From positions 875,270-939,269 of the forward strand of contig NZ_GG697141.2 in assembly GCF_000155955.1 (NCBI RefSeq): DNA of 64,000 nt, read 5' to 3'. This DNA is from Mitsuokella multacida DSM 20544. Lineage in GTDB: Bacteria > Bacillota > Negativicutes > Selenomonadales > Selenomonadaceae. Position numbers and translations under genes: made by a program. Of this stretch, positions 43,181 to 52,925 are shown one piece after another. The notes below the pieces were generated by a model. The model did no database searches, was not told the origin of the DNA, and was given only the letters and a program-made list of their open reading frames with translations. The first letter of the stretch is position 1. Every line of letters begins with the position of its first letter.

Positions 43181-43846
43181 ATGACCTGGATTTTATTTGA
43201 CTGGGCCGGGACACTGGCCTTTGCCGTATCTGGCGCGATGGTCGGCCTGTCGCGCCGCATGGATATCTTCGGCGTCACGGTGCTGGCGCTCTTGACGGCT
43301 GTCGGCGGCGGCATGGTGCGCGATGTGCTCGCAGGCGTCACGCCGCCTGTGGCCCTGACCGAGCCGACGGACCTGCTGCTATCGGTGGCGACGGCCGTCA
43401 TCGTCTCATGCGTCTATGCGGCCGTCTCAATCGACCGCAAGCAGCGCCATACGATGACAATGCTCTACGAGCTGTCGGACACGATCGGCTTGGCCTCGTT
43501 CACGGTCACGGGGACGCTGCGCGGCCTGACGCTCGGCACGGGGGATCCGTACGTGTTCCCGATGATGCTCGGCGTCATCACGGCCGTCGGCGGCGGCATG
43601 CTGCGCGACCTCATGGCACAGCGCGTGCCGGTCGTCCTGCGCATGGACGTCTACGCCGTGGCCTCGCTGGCCGGTGCCTGGCTCATGTGCTGGAGCTGGC
43701 CGCGCTGGGGTGCAGACGTCTCCTCGTGGCTCTGCTTCCTTTTCGTGTTGCTGCTGCGCGGCTGCGCCATCCATTACGGCTGGCAGCTCTATCATCCAAG
43801 GCCCAGCAGCCGCATCTTCCGCCGCAGGAAACCGCCCAAATCATGA
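43181..43846 (+). CDS. TRIC/UPF0126 family membrane protein
   Basis: 221 residues with seven predicted membrane segments and the two internal repeats of the family, each with GGGM(V/L)RD (TAVGGGMVRD and TAVGGGMLRD). Bacterial members are trimeric cation channels, and some are reported as glycine or other amino-acid permeases. It follows the peptidase gene after 38 bases. GGAGAGG precedes the ATG. Confidence 0.88.
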   Translation: MTWILFDWAGTLAFAVSGAMVGLSRRMDIFGVTVLALLTAVGGGMVRDVLAGVTPPVALTEPTDLLLSVATAVIVSCVYAAVSIDRKQRHTMTMLYELSDTIGLASFTVTGTLRGLTLGTGDPYVFPMMLGVITAVGGGMLRDLMAQRVPVVLRMDVYAVASLAGAWLMCWSWPRWGADVSSWLCFLFVLLLRGCAIHYGWQLYHPRPSSRIFRRRKPPKS

Positions 43847-43853
43847 GTACGGG

Positions 43854-43884
43854 ATATCGCCTCACACTGAGGCGATATTTTTTA
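43854..43884 (+). terminator. Intrinsic terminator after the TRIC gene
   Basis: Stem ATATCGCCTC / GAGGCGATAT, loop ACACT, then T6. Confidence 0.9.
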
Positions 43885-43903
43885 TCTTTTTTCCAAAAAG
43901 GTG

Positions 43904-43932
43904 TTGACAAACGGGGATAGAATGAGTAAAAT
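43904..43932 (+). promoter_or_regulatory. Promoter of the five-tRNA operon
   Basis: TTGACA (43904-43909), 17-base spacer, TAAAAT (43927-43932), 61 bases before the first tRNA. Confidence 0.8.
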
Positions 43933-43993
43933 AGTTTCTGTCAGTCAGCGAGACACAAGGTCTTCTGAAGCTGATGAGAACAAAAGATGAGAT

Positions 43994-44068
43994 GCGGAAA
44001 TAGCTCAGTGGTAGAGCACCACCTTGCCAAGGTGGGGGTCGCGAGTTCGAGCCTCGTTTTCCGCTCCA
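43994..44068 (+). tRNA. tRNA-Gly(GCC), copy 1
   Basis: Cloverleaf with acceptor GCGGAAA/TTTCCGC, anticodon GCC in stem CCACC/GGTGG, encoded CCA. An identical copy follows after three bases. Confidence 0.96.
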
Positions 44069-44071
44069 TTT

Positions 44072-44146
44072 GCGGAAATAGCTCAGTGGTAGAGCACCAC
44101 CTTGCCAAGGTGGGGGTCGCGAGTTCGAGCCTCGTTTTCCGCTCCA
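44072..44146 (+). tRNA. tRNA-Gly(GCC), copy 2
   Basis: Identical to the preceding tRNA; a 78-base tandem duplication. Confidence 0.96.
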
Positions 44147-44183
44147 TTTGCCTGATTCCGCTCTGCGGATCACATATATCAAT

Positions 44184-44260
44184 GGGCCTATAGCTCAGTT
44201 GGTTAGAGCAACCGGCTCATAACCGGTCGGTCCTTGGTTCGAGTCCAAGTGGGCCCACCA
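44184..44260 (+). tRNA. tRNA-Met(CAT), elongator or Ile2 type
   Basis: Cloverleaf with acceptor GGGCCTA/TGGGCCC-like pairing, anticodon CAT in stem ACCGG/CCGGT, encoded CCA. It lacks the three G-C pairs of initiator anticodon stems. Whether the C34 is modified to lysidine (Ile2) cannot be read. Confidence 0.9.
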
Positions 44261-44286
44261 AAATACAACTTTATAACCAAACACAT

Positions 44287-44364
44287 GACTCAGTAGCTCA
44301 GCTGGATTAGAGTATTTGACTACGAATCAAAGGGTCGGGGGTTCGAGTCCCTCCTGGGTCACCA
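44287..44364 (+). tRNA. tRNA-Arg(ACG), copy 1
   Basis: Cloverleaf with acceptor GACTCAG/CTGGGTC, anticodon ACG in stem TTTGA/TCAAA, encoded CCA. An identical copy lies in reverse at 46508. Confidence 0.95.
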
Positions 44365-44368
44365 TTGT

Positions 44369-44454
44369 GGGTAGGTGCCCGAGTGGTTAAAGGGAACAGA
44401 CTGTAAATCTGTCATCTTCGGATTACGATGGTTCGAATCCATCCCTGCCCACCA
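44369..44454 (+). tRNA. tRNA-Tyr(GTA)
   Basis: Class II tRNA with long variable arm, acceptor GGGTAGG/CCTGCCC, anticodon GTA in stem CAGAC/ATCTG-type pairing, encoded CCA. It closes the operon. Confidence 0.94.
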
Positions 44455-44460
44455 CCTTGA

Positions 44461-45966
<1,506 letters not shown>

Positions 45967-45967
45967 A

Positions 45968-46017
45968 TGCGCACACAAAAAATCCGCTCAATGTAGAGCG
46001 GATTTTTTGTGTGCGCA
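45968..46017. terminator. Bidirectional terminator, 22-bp perfect palindrome
   Basis: TGCGCACACAAAAAATCCGC... pairs over 22 bases with its mirror around loop AATGTA. The inner A6/T6 supply U-tracts in both directions, for the GH1 gene and for the convergent gene at 46023. Confidence 0.9.
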
Positions 46018-46022
46018 TGATT

Positions 46023-46418
46023 TCACGATTCGAGCGGGCAGGAGTGCGTCTGGACATTCTGTCCGCGTTCTGCCGTGTGCTTGCCCTCAAAGAGCGCCTG
46101 GCTCACACGGCGCATGAGCTCTTCTTCCTCGGCAGCGGCGCTGAAGACGAGCTGCTTTTTCTCCGGCTGCACTTCGCCTTCGAGCGCCGTGATGGCAAGC
46201 TGCAGGCGGTGGTCCTTGTCCTTGCGGAAGGAGTAGTTCTGGCGCGTGGCCAGCCACTCCGTGATCATCTCGATGTTCTGGAAGGAAGCGTTCTTGTTGT
46301 AGTCCTTGTAGACGTCTGCGGCGATGGCAGCGGCACGCTTCTTGTCCTCGGAAGCACCGATGATGGAGAAGGCCTTCTGCTGGCCTTCCGTGACGAGTTT
46401 CGTGATGATGTAGAGCAT
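46023..46418 (-). CDS. Conserved-looking hypothetical protein
   Basis: 131 residues, soluble, no signal peptide, no membrane segment. It starts MLYIITKLVTEGQQKAFSI and has a mixed alpha/beta composition, with a helical, Gln- and Glu-rich second half and two Cys-free thirds. I do not recognise a family. The start at 46418 is supported by AAAGGAA on the minus strand; the longer frame lacks a site. A TATAAT on the minus strand (46449-46454) may be its promoter, just after the tRNA-Arg terminator. Confidence 0.65.
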   Translation of the reverse strand: MLYIITKLVTEGQQKAFSIIGASEDKKRAAAIAADVYKDYNKNASFQNIEMITEWLATRQNYSFRKDKDHRLQLAITALEGEVQPEKKQLVFSAAAEEEELMRRVSQALFEGKHTAERGQNVQTHSCPLES

Positions 46419-46468
46419 GTGATCGTTCCTTTCTGTCGATGATGTTCTTATTATAGTACAGATATACG

Positions 46469-46496
46469 AAAAAAGCACTTGCCATAGCAAGTGCTT
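46469..46496 (-). terminator. Intrinsic terminator of the reverse tRNA-Arg
   Basis: On the minus strand, stem AAGCACTTGC / GCAAGTGCTT with loop TATG, followed by T6. Confidence 0.88.
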
Positions 46497-46507
46497 CTGA
46501 TTTCAAA

Positions 46508-46585
46508 TGGTGACCCAGGAGGGACTCGAACCCCCGACCCTTTGATTCGTAGTCAAATACTCTAATCCAGCTGAGCTACTGAGTC
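46508..46585 (-). tRNA. tRNA-Arg(ACG), copy 2
   Basis: Base-for-base identical to the tRNA-Arg at 44287 over all 78 bases but on the opposite strand. It has its own promoter and terminator, so it is an independent gene. Confidence 0.95.
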
Positions 46586-46622
46586 ATGTTCTTGTTGGCG
46601 TTTATCGCTGTCAACGCATATT

Positions 46623-46651
46623 ATAATAGCATCCTTTGCTGCCTATGTCAA
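46623..46651 (-). promoter_or_regulatory. Promoter of the reverse tRNA-Arg
   Basis: On the minus strand, TTGACA (46646-46651), 17-base spacer, TATTAT (46623-46628), about 38 bases before the tRNA. Confidence 0.8.
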
Positions 46652-46726
46652 CACTTTTTTCGAAAAAAATCCGTCATAGCGAAACATGGCGAAATTCTTG
46701 GAGAAGGGGAGGCTGGATATAAAAAG

Positions 46727-46777
46727 ATGAATTCTATTCATTTTTCTCTTTATAAAGTGCGCGTTTTCCTTTATAAT
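46727..46777 (+). promoter_or_regulatory. tetR promoter with candidate operator
   Basis: TTTATA (46749-46754), 17-base spacer and TATAAT at 46772-46777. Palindrome ATGAAT-TCT-ATTCAT lies at 46727-46741 upstream, and a related ATGAATTCTTAT recurs at about 46800 downstream, as expected for two operator copies. Confidence 0.5.
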
Positions 46778-46828
46778 AGAAGAGTCAATGATAAAGGGAA
46801 TGAATTCTTATGGACTGGAGCGATGGAC

Positions 46829-47428
46829 ATGGAAGAGAAGATGGGGCGCAGAGAGCGAAAGAAACTGCTGTCGCGTAAGGCAATCCTGGATGCCGCCGTC
46901 CGCGAGTTCTCGCGCAAGGGCTTCAAGGAGACTTCTGTGGCCGATATCATGAATGCCGCAGACCTGGGCATCGGCACCTTCTACAACTACTTTGAGTCGA
47001 AGGAAGAGATCCTCATGTGCCTGCTCGGCCGTCTCGTGGACGAAGTCGATGAGGCGCTCGCGGGCATGCGTGCGGCCAAGCGGCCCTCGTACGAACTCCT
47101 AGAGGCGGGCAGCCGCATCACGGCGCGCTTCCTCGACGAGAACCGCTTCCTGCTGCCGCTGTTCCTCGCCGCGGCGGAGCATTCGGCAAAGCCGCAGGCC
47201 AAGATGCCCAAGGGCATGGTGACGCCGAGGTTCAAGCCAATCTTCGAGGATATCCTGCGCGAGGGGCAGCTCGCCGGGGAGATTCGCGACGATGTCTCGG
47301 CAGAGCTCATCGCCGAGATGTTCCACTCGATCTATCAGGCGGCGGCGTTCAGCAAGCTCTCCATTGGTTTTCAGGAGAATGTGGCACTCAAGACGCGCCT
47401 GCTGCTCGCGGGGATACGCAAGCAGTGA
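46829..47428 (+). CDS. TetR-family transcriptional regulator
   Basis: 199 residues. The DNA-binding domain includes ILDAAVREFSRKGFKETSV and the helix-turn-helix with DLGIGTFYNYFESKEEIL. The ligand-binding domain is unassigned. The start is taken at ATG 46829, eight bases after GGAG; ATG 46823 is too close to it, and longer in-frame starts lack a site. It is 54 bases upstream of the two AhbC/AhbD-like genes and may regulate them, which is an inference from position. Confidence 0.85.
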   Translation: MEEKMGRRERKKLLSRKAILDAAVREFSRKGFKETSVADIMNAADLGIGTFYNYFESKEEILMCLLGRLVDEVDEALAGMRAAKRPSYELLEAGSRITARFLDENRFLLPLFLAAAEHSAKPQAKMPKGMVTPRFKPIFEDILREGQLAGEIRDDVSAELIAEMFHSIYQAAAFSKLSIGFQENVALKTRLLLAGIRKQ

Positions 47429-47481
47429 CGATATGCCGCATGGTGAGATGATGTTGTTTATCGGATTTTAGGAGAAGTTTT

Positions 47482-48672
47482 ATGATCAGTGTAACGAAAC
47501 TCTTATTCGCACGGGACTACTTCGGTGACCGCCTGCGCTACACGAAGAATGCACACACGATGCGCAATGGCGCGGCGGAGGGCGTCGGCCCTGTCGTCGT
47601 CTGGAACTCGACGAAGACCTGCAACCTCAAGTGCATGCACTGCTACATGCAGTCGGATGCCAAGAAATACAAGGATGAGCTGACGACGGAAGAGGCCAAG
47701 AAGTTCATCGATGATCTCGCGGACTTCCATGTGCCGGTGCTGCTGTTCTCGGGCGGCGAGCCGCTGATCCGCCCGGATTTCTTCGAGCTCGCGGCTTACG
47801 CGCAGGAGAAAGGCGTGCGCCCGACGCTCTCGACGAACGGCACGCTGATCACGCGCGAGGTCGCCCAGCGCATCAAGGACATCGGCGTCGGCTATGTCGG
47901 CATCTCGCTCGACGGGCTCAAGGATGTCAACGACAAGTTCCGCGGTGTCGACGGCGCCTATGAGAAGGCCATGCAGGGCATCAAGAACTGCGTGGCCGTC
48001 GGCCAGCGCGTCGGCCTGCGCTTTACGATCAACCACCACAATATCCAGGAGCTCGACCGCATCTTCGACTTCATCGAGGCGGAGAACATCAACCGCGTCT
48101 GCTTCTACCATCTCGTCTACTCCGGCCGCGGCGAGCAGATGATGGACCAGGATGTCACGCCGGAGGAGTCGCGCCGCGCGATGGACACAATCATCCGCCG
48201 CACGAAGGACTTCGAGGAGCGCGGTCTCAAGAAGGAGATCCTGACGGTCGACAACCACTGCGATGGGCCGTACATGTACCTCAAGGCGCTCGAGGCGGGC
48301 GACCTCGAGACGGCAGCGCAGATCAAGAAGTACATCTCGATGAACGGCGGCAACCGCTCCGGCATCGCCTTCGGCGAGGTCGATCCTCTTGGCTACGTCC
48401 ATCCGGACCAGTTCACGCAGCATCACACGTTCGGCAATGTGCGCGAGCGCAAGTTCGGCGACATCTGGCAGGATACCTCGAACCCCATCATGGCGGGCCT
48501 CAAGGACCGCAAGCCGCTCCTCAAGGGACGCTGCGCGAAGTGCAAGTGGCTCGACAACTGCAACGGCAACTTCCGCACGCGCGCTGAGGCGCGCACGGGC
48601 GACTTCTGGGAGTCGGACCCGAGCTGCTACCTAACGGATGAAGAGATTGGACTGACGGAGGAGAAGAAATGA
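47482..48672 (+). CDS. ahbC: AhbC/NirJ1-like radical SAM enzyme (alternative heme synthesis)
   Basis: 396 residues. The radical SAM motif is at Cys47/51/54 (TCNLKCMHCY), preceded by GVGPVVVWNSTKT as in AhbC/NirJ1 proteins. A SPASM-like C-terminal Cys set follows (GRCAKCKWLDNC, later SDPSC). AhbC converts 12,18-didecarboxysiroheme to Fe-coproporphyrin by removing two acetate side chains. The stop overlaps the ahbD-like start (ATGA). ahbA/ahbB (decarboxylase) are not in the window. TIGRFAM names these families NirJ1/NirJ2, so a heme-d1-like role is the alternative. Confidence 0.78.
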   Translation: MISVTKLLFARDYFGDRLRYTKNAHTMRNGAAEGVGPVVVWNSTKTCNLKCMHCYMQSDAKKYKDELTTEEAKKFIDDLADFHVPVLLFSGGEPLIRPDFFELAAYAQEKGVRPTLSTNGTLITREVAQRIKDIGVGYVGISLDGLKDVNDKFRGVDGAYEKAMQGIKNCVAVGQRVGLRFTINHHNIQELDRIFDFIEAENINRVCFYHLVYSGRGEQMMDQDVTPEESRRAMDTIIRRTKDFEERGLKKEILTVDNHCDGPYMYLKALEAGDLETAAQIKKYISMNGGNRSGIAFGEVDPLGYVHPDQFTQHHTFGNVRERKFGDIWQDTSNPIMAGLKDRKPLLKGRCAKCKWLDNCNGNFRTRAEARTGDFWESDPSCYLTDEEIGLTEEKK

Positions 48673-49667
48673 AGATCATCTCGTGGAATACGACGAATGC
48701 CTGCAACATGTACTGTGCGCACTGCTACCGCGATGCCGGCTGCCGGGCAGAGGAGGAGCTCAACACGGAAGAGGGAAAGAAGCTCCTCTCGGAGATTGCC
48801 AAGGCCGGCTTCAAGATCATGATCTTCTCGGGCGGTGAGCCCCTGATGCGCCCGGACATCCTCGAGCTCGTCAAGTACGCCTCGGACCTGCATATGATCC
48901 CGGTCTTCGGCACGAACGGTACGCTGATCACGCTCGACATGGCGAAGAAACTCAAGGAAGCCGGTGCGCGCGCGATGGGCATCTCGCTCGACTCGCTCGA
49001 CCCAAAGAAGCACGACAAGTTCCGCAGTTTCCCGGGTGGCTGGGAAGGCGCCGTGCAGGGCATGAAGAACTGTGCGGCCGTCGGCCTGCCGTTCCAGATC
49101 CACACGACGGTCATGGACTGGAACCAGAGTGAGCTCGAGGCTATGACGGACTTCGCCGTCGAGATCGGCGCGAAGGCGCATCACTTCTTCTTCCTCGTGC
49201 CGACGGGCCGTGCGAAGACCATCGAGGAGGAATCGCTGCGCGCCGAGCAGTATGAGGATGTGCTCACGCGCATCATGAAGAAGCAGCAGGAAGTCGACAT
49301 CGAGCTCAAGCCGACCTGCGCGCCGCAGTTCTTGCGCATCGCCGATCAGCTCGGCTACAAGACGCGTTTCCACCGCGGCTGCCTCGCCGGCCTCTCGTAT
49401 TGCATCATCAGCCCGCGCGGCAAGGTGCAGCCGTGCGCCTACCTCAACATGGAGCTCGGCGACGTACGCGAGACGCCGTTCGACGAGATCTGGGCTAAGA
49501 ACGAAGTCCTTCAGAAGCTCCGCACGCTCGACTACAGCGGCGGCTGCGGCTCCTGCAACTACAAGGGCGCCTGCGGCGGCTGCCGCGCGCGCGCAGCCTA
49601 CTACCACGGCGGCGACTACATGAGTGAAGAGCCTTGGTGCCTCTACCATGGCCGCCGCGGCGAATGA
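48669..49667 (+). CDS. ahbD: AhbD/NirJ2-like radical SAM heme synthase
   Basis: 332 residues. The radical SAM motif is at Cys12/16/19 (ACNMYCAHCY) immediately at the N terminus. The C-terminal auxiliary cluster region GGCGSCNYKGACGGCRARA, then EEPWC, is the hallmark of AhbD-type proteins. AhbD decarboxylates two propionates of Fe-coproporphyrin to vinyls, giving heme b. It is translationally coupled to the ahbC-like gene and followed by a terminator. Confidence 0.78.
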   Translation: MKIISWNTTNACNMYCAHCYRDAGCRAEEELNTEEGKKLLSEIAKAGFKIMIFSGGEPLMRPDILELVKYASDLHMIPVFGTNGTLITLDMAKKLKEAGARAMGISLDSLDPKKHDKFRSFPGGWEGAVQGMKNCAAVGLPFQIHTTVMDWNQSELEAMTDFAVEIGAKAHHFFFLVPTGRAKTIEEESLRAEQYEDVLTRIMKKQQEVDIELKPTCAPQFLRIADQLGYKTRFHRGCLAGLSYCIISPRGKVQPCAYLNMELGDVRETPFDEIWAKNEVLQKLRTLDYSGGCGSCNYKGACGGCRARAAYYHGGDYMSEEPWCLYHGRRGE

Positions 49668-49686
49668 AGCAGCGCAATTTTGCAGC

Positions 49687-49720
49687 AAAAAAACGCGATC
49701 CGTTGGGACCGCGTTTTTTT
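49687..49720. terminator. Bidirectional intrinsic terminator
   Basis: A7-CGCG-A-TCC-GTTG-GGA-C-CGCG-T7, between the ahbD-like gene and the convergent DUF4405-like gene. Confidence 0.85.
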
Positions 49721-49958
49721 ATTGACCGATTTCTTTCTTGGCCACAGCCTTGACCCACTTCCAATGCCAGACGATGTGGAAGAGCAGGCCGACCATCATG
49801 ATGTAGCCGCTGTAGGTGTGGATATTTGTGATGATGCCCTTGAGGGCGCGGCCGTCGCCGAAGCCGGCGAAGAGGTGGAAGTCGAGCACGATGCCCGTGA
49901 CGATGCAGAGGAGCCCGCTGACGAACAGCAGCAGGTCCAGGTAAAAGTTCTTCTTCAT
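49719..49958 (-). CDS. Small DUF4405-like membrane protein with heme-type His residues
   Basis: 79 residues with two membrane segments (about 7-27 and 46-66). His residues occur as DFHLF, NIHTYSG and LLFHIVWHWKW, which resembles the DUF4405 family related to cytochrome b subunits. Heme binding is plausible but not shown. It is convergent with the heme-synthesis genes and shares their terminator, and AAAGAAGGG precedes its ATG on the minus strand. Confidence 0.7.
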   Translation of the reverse strand: MKKNFYLDLLLFVSGLLCIVTGIVLDFHLFAGFGDGRALKGIITNIHTYSGYIMMVGLLFHIVWHWKWVKAVAKKEIGQ

Positions 49959-50168
49959 GGTGATCCCTTCTTTCTGACTGGGTATCTCGATACTTCCAGT
50001 TTACGGGAGCTCGCTGAAAAATGCATGGTGAATCTATGAAAATTAAATTACATTTTCTTATCTTAGAGGGAGCGACTGCCCGCCGCTGCTGCCATAATGT
50101 GATTCTCAGGACGCTCTGCTACAATGAACGCCGTGTTACATCCACGAATTCTGAAAATAGGTGATGCT

Positions 50169-51536
50169 ATGATACTTACGCAACTCACGGACCGCACGAA
50201 GATCCTCCTCACGATGATGATGTCGTCCTTCGTGACGCCATTCACGAGCAGTGCGCTGACGCTCTCGCTGCCGGACATCGGGCGGGATTACGGCGCCTCG
50301 GCCAACGAACTCGGCTGGGTGCTCGAGATCTTCCTGCTCGCCTCCATCGTCTTCCTGCTGCCGATGGGCAAGCTGGCAGACCGCTTCGGCAAGCGGCGCG
50401 TCTTCCTCTGGGGTACGGTCCTCTTCACGCTGTCGTCAGCGCTCTGCATCGTGACGCCGGACATGGGCTTCCTGCTCGCGGCGCGTGCGCTGCAGGGCGT
50501 GGCGGCGGCGATGCTCTACGCGACGAACATGTCGATTGTCGCGCTGAGCTTCCCGCCTGAGCAGCGCGGGCGCGCGCTCGGCTGGATGGTCTCGATGGTC
50601 TACGTGGGGCTTGCCTGCGGCCCGGTGCTCGGCGGCCTCCTGAACTACTATGCGGGCTGGCAGAGCATCTTCGTCTTCATAACGGCGGCCTGCCTGGCCT
50701 GTGTTGTCATGACGAAGCTCTACCTGCATCAGGAGTGGCGCGAAGAGGCGGTCAAGGGCGTCGATGGACGCGGCGCACTGCTCTACGGACTGGCCATGAT
50801 TCTCGCGATGTTCGGTCTCTCAGAGCTCGCGGAGCTCGATTGGGGCTGGCTGGCACTAGTCCTCGGCCTCGTGCTGCTCATCGCCTTCGTCCGCCACGAG
50901 ATGAAGGCGAAAGACCCCATCCTGTCCATCTACATACTCGTGGAGAACCGCGAGTTCTCGCTGTCGAACCTCACAGCCATGATCAACTACAGCGCGACGT
51001 TTGCCATCAGCTTCCTGATGTCCATCTACCTGCAGTCTGTGCTCGGCCTCTCCTCGCGCGAGGCAGGCCTCGTGATGCTGATCCAGCCCATCGTCATGGC
51101 CGTGCTCTCACCGACGGCTGGTAAGCTTTCTGACAGCCATTCGCCGACGCGCATCGTGACGGTTGGCATGGCCATCACGGCCCTTGGCATCCTCGGGCTC
51201 GTCGCAGTCGTCCACCTTGAATCGCTCTGGCTTGTCGTGCCCGTCGTCGTCATCATCGGCATCGGCTTTGCTCTGTTTGCAGCGCCGAACAACAATGCCA
51301 TCATGGGCGCGGTGCCGAAGCGGTACTACAGCCTCGCGACGTCGATGATCGGCACCGTGCGCCTCGTCGGACAGGTCATCTCGGTGGCCATCGTGACGAT
51401 GGTCTTGTCACTGGACTGGAACTGGCTGCCTCAGCTAGAGGGGCTCGTGCGCAACATCGAGATCTCGTTCATCGTCTTCACGCTTCTCTGCCTCATCGGC
51501 ATCCTGCCGTCCGTCGCGCGTGGGACAGAGCAATAA
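50169..51536 (+). CDS. MFS multidrug exporter (DHA2/EmrB-like)
   Basis: 455 residues with about 14 membrane segments. The motif A-like loop GKLADRFGKRRVF, the PDIGRDYGAS start and the motif-C-like GPVLGG are visible, as in EmrB/QacA proteins. It exports drugs or toxic metabolites by proton antiport. The start ATG 50169 has AGGTGAT upstream; an ATG at 50124 lacks one and lies at the -10-like TACAAT. No adaptor gene is next to it. Confidence 0.87.
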   Translation: MILTQLTDRTKILLTMMMSSFVTPFTSSALTLSLPDIGRDYGASANELGWVLEIFLLASIVFLLPMGKLADRFGKRRVFLWGTVLFTLSSALCIVTPDMGFLLAARALQGVAAAMLYATNMSIVALSFPPEQRGRALGWMVSMVYVGLACGPVLGGLLNYYAGWQSIFVFITAACLACVVMTKLYLHQEWREEAVKGVDGRGALLYGLAMILAMFGLSELAELDWGWLALVLGLVLLIAFVRHEMKAKDPILSIYILVENREFSLSNLTAMINYSATFAISFLMSIYLQSVLGLSSREAGLVMLIQPIVMAVLSPTAGKLSDSHSPTRIVTVGMAITALGILGLVAVVHLESLWLVVPVVVIIGIGFALFAAPNNNAIMGAVPKRYYSLATSMIGTVRLVGQVISVAIVTMVLSLDWNWLPQLEGLVRNIEISFIVFTLLCLIGILPSVARGTEQ

Positions 51537-51578
51537 AAATGACGCCTCCTTCATTATCTGAGGGAGGCGCCATTTTTT
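51537..51578. terminator. Bidirectional intrinsic terminator
   Basis: AAAATGACGCCTCC / GGAGGCGCCATTTTTT with a 13-base loop and one mismatch, between the MFS gene and convergent nagA. Confidence 0.85.
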
Positions 51579-51584
51579 GTGCGT

Positions 51585-52748
51585 TCAGGCTGAGTAGGCG
51601 TCGCGGCCGGCGACAATCGTGCGCTGGATCTTTAGCGCATCATCGAAGATCGTGATGTCGGCGTTCTTGCCGGCGCTCAGCGAGCCGAGCTCGCCGTAGA
51701 GGCCAAGCTCTTTAGCTGGTGTCTTGGTGACGGCGGTGACGACCTCCTCGATTGGCGCGCCGGTGTTCTCGCGGAAGATGCGCAGGCCGTCGTTCATGCA
51801 GAGCACGCTGCCGGCAATCGTGCCATCCTCGAGCGTCGCGAGCGTGCCTTTGACGAAGACCTTCTGGCCGCCGAGCTCGGAGGGGCCGTCGCCGAGGCCG
51901 CAGGCGCGCAGGGAGTCGGTGATGAGGATCAGGTGGTCCTTCTTGAGCCGGTAGACGATGCGCTGGGCCGCCGGATGGATGTGGACGTTGTCGACGATGA
52001 GCTCGCAGTTGGCATCCGTGTCGAGCGCTGCGCCGACGACGCCGGGGTGGCGCTGGTGCAGTCCCGTCATGGCGTTGAAGAGATGCGTGATGTGCTTGGC
52101 ACCGTACTCCTCGATGGCCTGGCGTGCCGTAGCGTAGTCGGCCGCTGTGTGGCCGAGCGAGACGACGATGCCGTGCGCGTGGCAGTCGGCGATGAACTGG
52201 CCGCCATCATGCAGCTCTTCCGGCGCGACGGTGATGATCTTGACGATGTCCTGATACGGCGCAATCTTCGCGAAATCTGCCTTGGCGATGTTCTTCTCGG
52301 CTTGTGCGCCCTTCTTGGCAGGGCTGATGAACGGCCCTTCCATATGGCAGCCGAGCACGCGGGCGCCTTCCTCGCGCGCCATGGCCTCGCGCACGTGGCG
52401 GAAGGCACGGCCTAGCGTCGGGAAGTCGTACGTCATGGTCGTGGGCAGGAAGGCGGTCACGCCTGTCCTTGCTTGGAACAGCTGCATCTTGCGGATGGCC
52501 TCCGGGTCATCGTCCATCGTGTCGGCGCCGACGCAGCCGTGGATGTGGACGTTGAGGAAGCCCGGCGAGACATAGGCCCCGCGCGCATCGATGCACGCTT
52601 CGAGCTCCTCGCGCTCGGCCGCCGAGACGGTGGCGGCGGAGCGGATAGCCCGTATCTTCTCGTCGAAGAAGAGCGCGAGCCCTCCCTCGACCGTAAAGCG
52701 CCCCGTCTCGTCGGGGATGATGAATCTGCCGTTGATGATTGCCTTCAT
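51585..52748 (-). CDS. nagA: N-acetylglucosamine-6-phosphate deacetylase
   Basis: 387 residues. Metal-binding and active-site motifs are HIHGCVGADTMD near residue 60, GCHMEGPFISP near 130, LGHTAADY near 195, HLFNAMTGLHQRHPG near 218 and ITDSLRACG with the catalytic Asp near 275. It removes acetate from GlcNAc-6-phosphate in amino-sugar breakdown and cell-wall recycling. nagB is not nearby. The gene is single, ending at a shared terminator; GGAGAG precedes the ATG on the minus strand. Confidence 0.93.
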   Translation of the reverse strand: MKAIINGRFIIPDETGRFTVEGGLALFFDEKIRAIRSAATVSAAEREELEACIDARGAYVSPGFLNVHIHGCVGADTMDDDPEAIRKMQLFQARTGVTAFLPTTMTYDFPTLGRAFRHVREAMAREEGARVLGCHMEGPFISPAKKGAQAEKNIAKADFAKIAPYQDIVKIITVAPEELHDGGQFIADCHAHGIVVSLGHTAADYATARQAIEEYGAKHITHLFNAMTGLHQRHPGVVGAALDTDANCELIVDNVHIHPAAQRIVYRLKKDHLILITDSLRACGLGDGPSELGGQKVFVKGTLATLEDGTIAGSVLCMNDGLRIFRENTGAPIEEVVTAVTKTPAKELGLYGELGSLSAGKNADITIFDDALKIQRTIVAGRDAYSA

Positions 52749-52824
52749 GGATACTCTCCTAACTTAGCTCACTATGCTCAAAATCGTTTCCATTATACAC
52801 CCTCACCCAATCTTCGGGAAGGAA

Positions 52825-52854
52825 TTGAAAAGAACGGTCGGTTCCTGTTATAAT
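52825..52854 (+). promoter_or_regulatory. Promoter of the HAD-PHP phosphatase pair
   Basis: TTGAAA (52825-52830), 18-base spacer, TATAAT (52849-52854). A small hairpin GCCGC/GCGGC lies at 52880-52894 in the short leader, followed by TTTTGAGATTTTGAG. Confidence 0.7.
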
Positions 52855-52925
52855 GGGGGTGATTTTATGGTATTGTATGGCCGCTGCGGGCGGCGTTTTG
52901 AGATTTTGAGATTGTGAGGGACCGT

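Noticed and set aside
43994-44146. Short direct repeats as a possible CRISPR or mobile element
   Set aside because: The 78-base repeat is simply two identical tRNA-Gly genes.
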